Origin: an uncultured Ruminococcus sp.
GTDB taxonomy: Bacteria; Bacillota; Clostridia; Oscillospirales; Acutalibacteraceae
NCBI GenBank assembly: GCA_902785555.1
Contig: CACZZB010000007.1
Span: forward strand, 1-64,000
Length of the DNA: 64,000 bases
Reading direction: 5' to 3'
Numbering within the stretch: the first letter of the stretch is position 1; each line of letters starts with the position of its first letter. The position numbers and the translations under genes were made by a program. Below the pieces are notes generated by a model. The model did not search any database and was not told the origin of the DNA. It saw nothing but the letters and a program-made list of their open reading frames with translations. Shown piece by piece: positions 63,863 through 64,000 of this stretch.

Positions 63863-64000
63863 ATGGCAAAATGTTATATAGAGATTGATGCAAGTCCACC
63901 CGAACTGCTGTATGAAGATATGCGTGACGGCAAGGGCAACTTCATTGAAACGGTATATCACAACAGGGAACGTGTTAAAAGCATTTGGGAACAGATGTCA
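63863..64000 (+). CDS. Unknown protein, cut by the window end
   Basis: At least 46 residues from an ATG at 63863 with GGGGAGGTGA upstream (MAKCYIEIDASPPELLYEDM). It continues past the window. Not recognised. Confidence 0.6.
   Translation, partial: MAKCYIEIDASPPELLYEDMRDGKGNFIETVYHNRERVKSIWEQMS

Larger units (their letters stand above)
57644..64000. mobile_element. Serine-recombinase element inserted in cotJC (right end outside the window)
   Basis: The left junction is near 57645, where cotJC homology stops and the recombinase begins. The cargo to 64000 is phage-like: NYN nuclease, T5orf172, TM2 protein, divergent XRE regulators, small zinc ribbon. The right end is not in the window. Confidence 0.72.

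Overview
The window looks like a chromosome segment of a low-GC, Gram-positive gut Clostridia, most like Ruminococcus or another Oscillospiraceae. This rests on gene content and style: a DnaD/DnaI-type loader pair, a CotJC manganese catalase, an ECF sigma/anti-sigma/ABC operon, YVGPP-type radical-SAM peptides in a host with many TTG and GTG starts, and AT-rich spacers. The genus is an inference; no rRNA or tRNA gene is present to fix it.

Layout. 1-2245: a two-component pair whose regulator has an XRE helix-turn-helix fused to a receiver domain. 2317-2740: an IS3-family transposase remnant. 2792-7866: an ECF sigma factor operon with anti-sigma factor, two FtsX-like permeases and a LolD-like ATPase, apparently autoregulated. 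7867-8393: a transposon-end remnant and a strongly promoted structured RNA on the minus strand. 8394-12235: a zinc-ribbon SDR, a leucine-rich-repeat protein and a membrane protein. 12327-16767: membrane and envelope genes and a broken LysR gene. 16959-24520: a four-gene operon of HD-RyR, TIR, TrkA-N-RyR and TIR-DUF4268 proteins, the best candidate for an undescribed signalling or defence system. 24559-25046: mobile-element debris.

25138-51902 is mostly housekeeping: rpsB-tsf; a secreted protein; a VYGPP lipoprotein peptide with its radical SAM enzyme; cca-dnaD-dnaI-degV-rnr; secG; a topoisomerase IV operon that also holds uvrB, a U32 peptidase and four small accessory proteins; a CdaR/PucR regulator; and phosphoglucomutase. 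52167-54811 holds a membrane lipocalin-like protein and a second phosphohexomutase with an 11-residue repeat tail. 55028-57055 is a second peptide cluster: a 41-residue acidic peptide, an HPr-kinase-like protein and a NTP_transf_5 protein.

At about 57645 a mobile element begins. Its large serine recombinase abuts the truncated 5' end of a cotJC gene, so the element appears to be inserted in cotJC, in the manner of sporulation intervening (skin-like) elements. The element runs to the window end and carries a NYN nuclease, a T5orf172 protein, a zinc-ribbon TM2 protein, divergent XRE regulators and phage-like small genes. Between the regulators lies a perfect-consensus promoter whose spacer holds an operator palindrome; it reads into a short degenerate CRISPR-like array.

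All calls are from reading the sequence and recalled family motifs; no database search was run. Start codons were chosen by Shine-Dalgarno position where possible.
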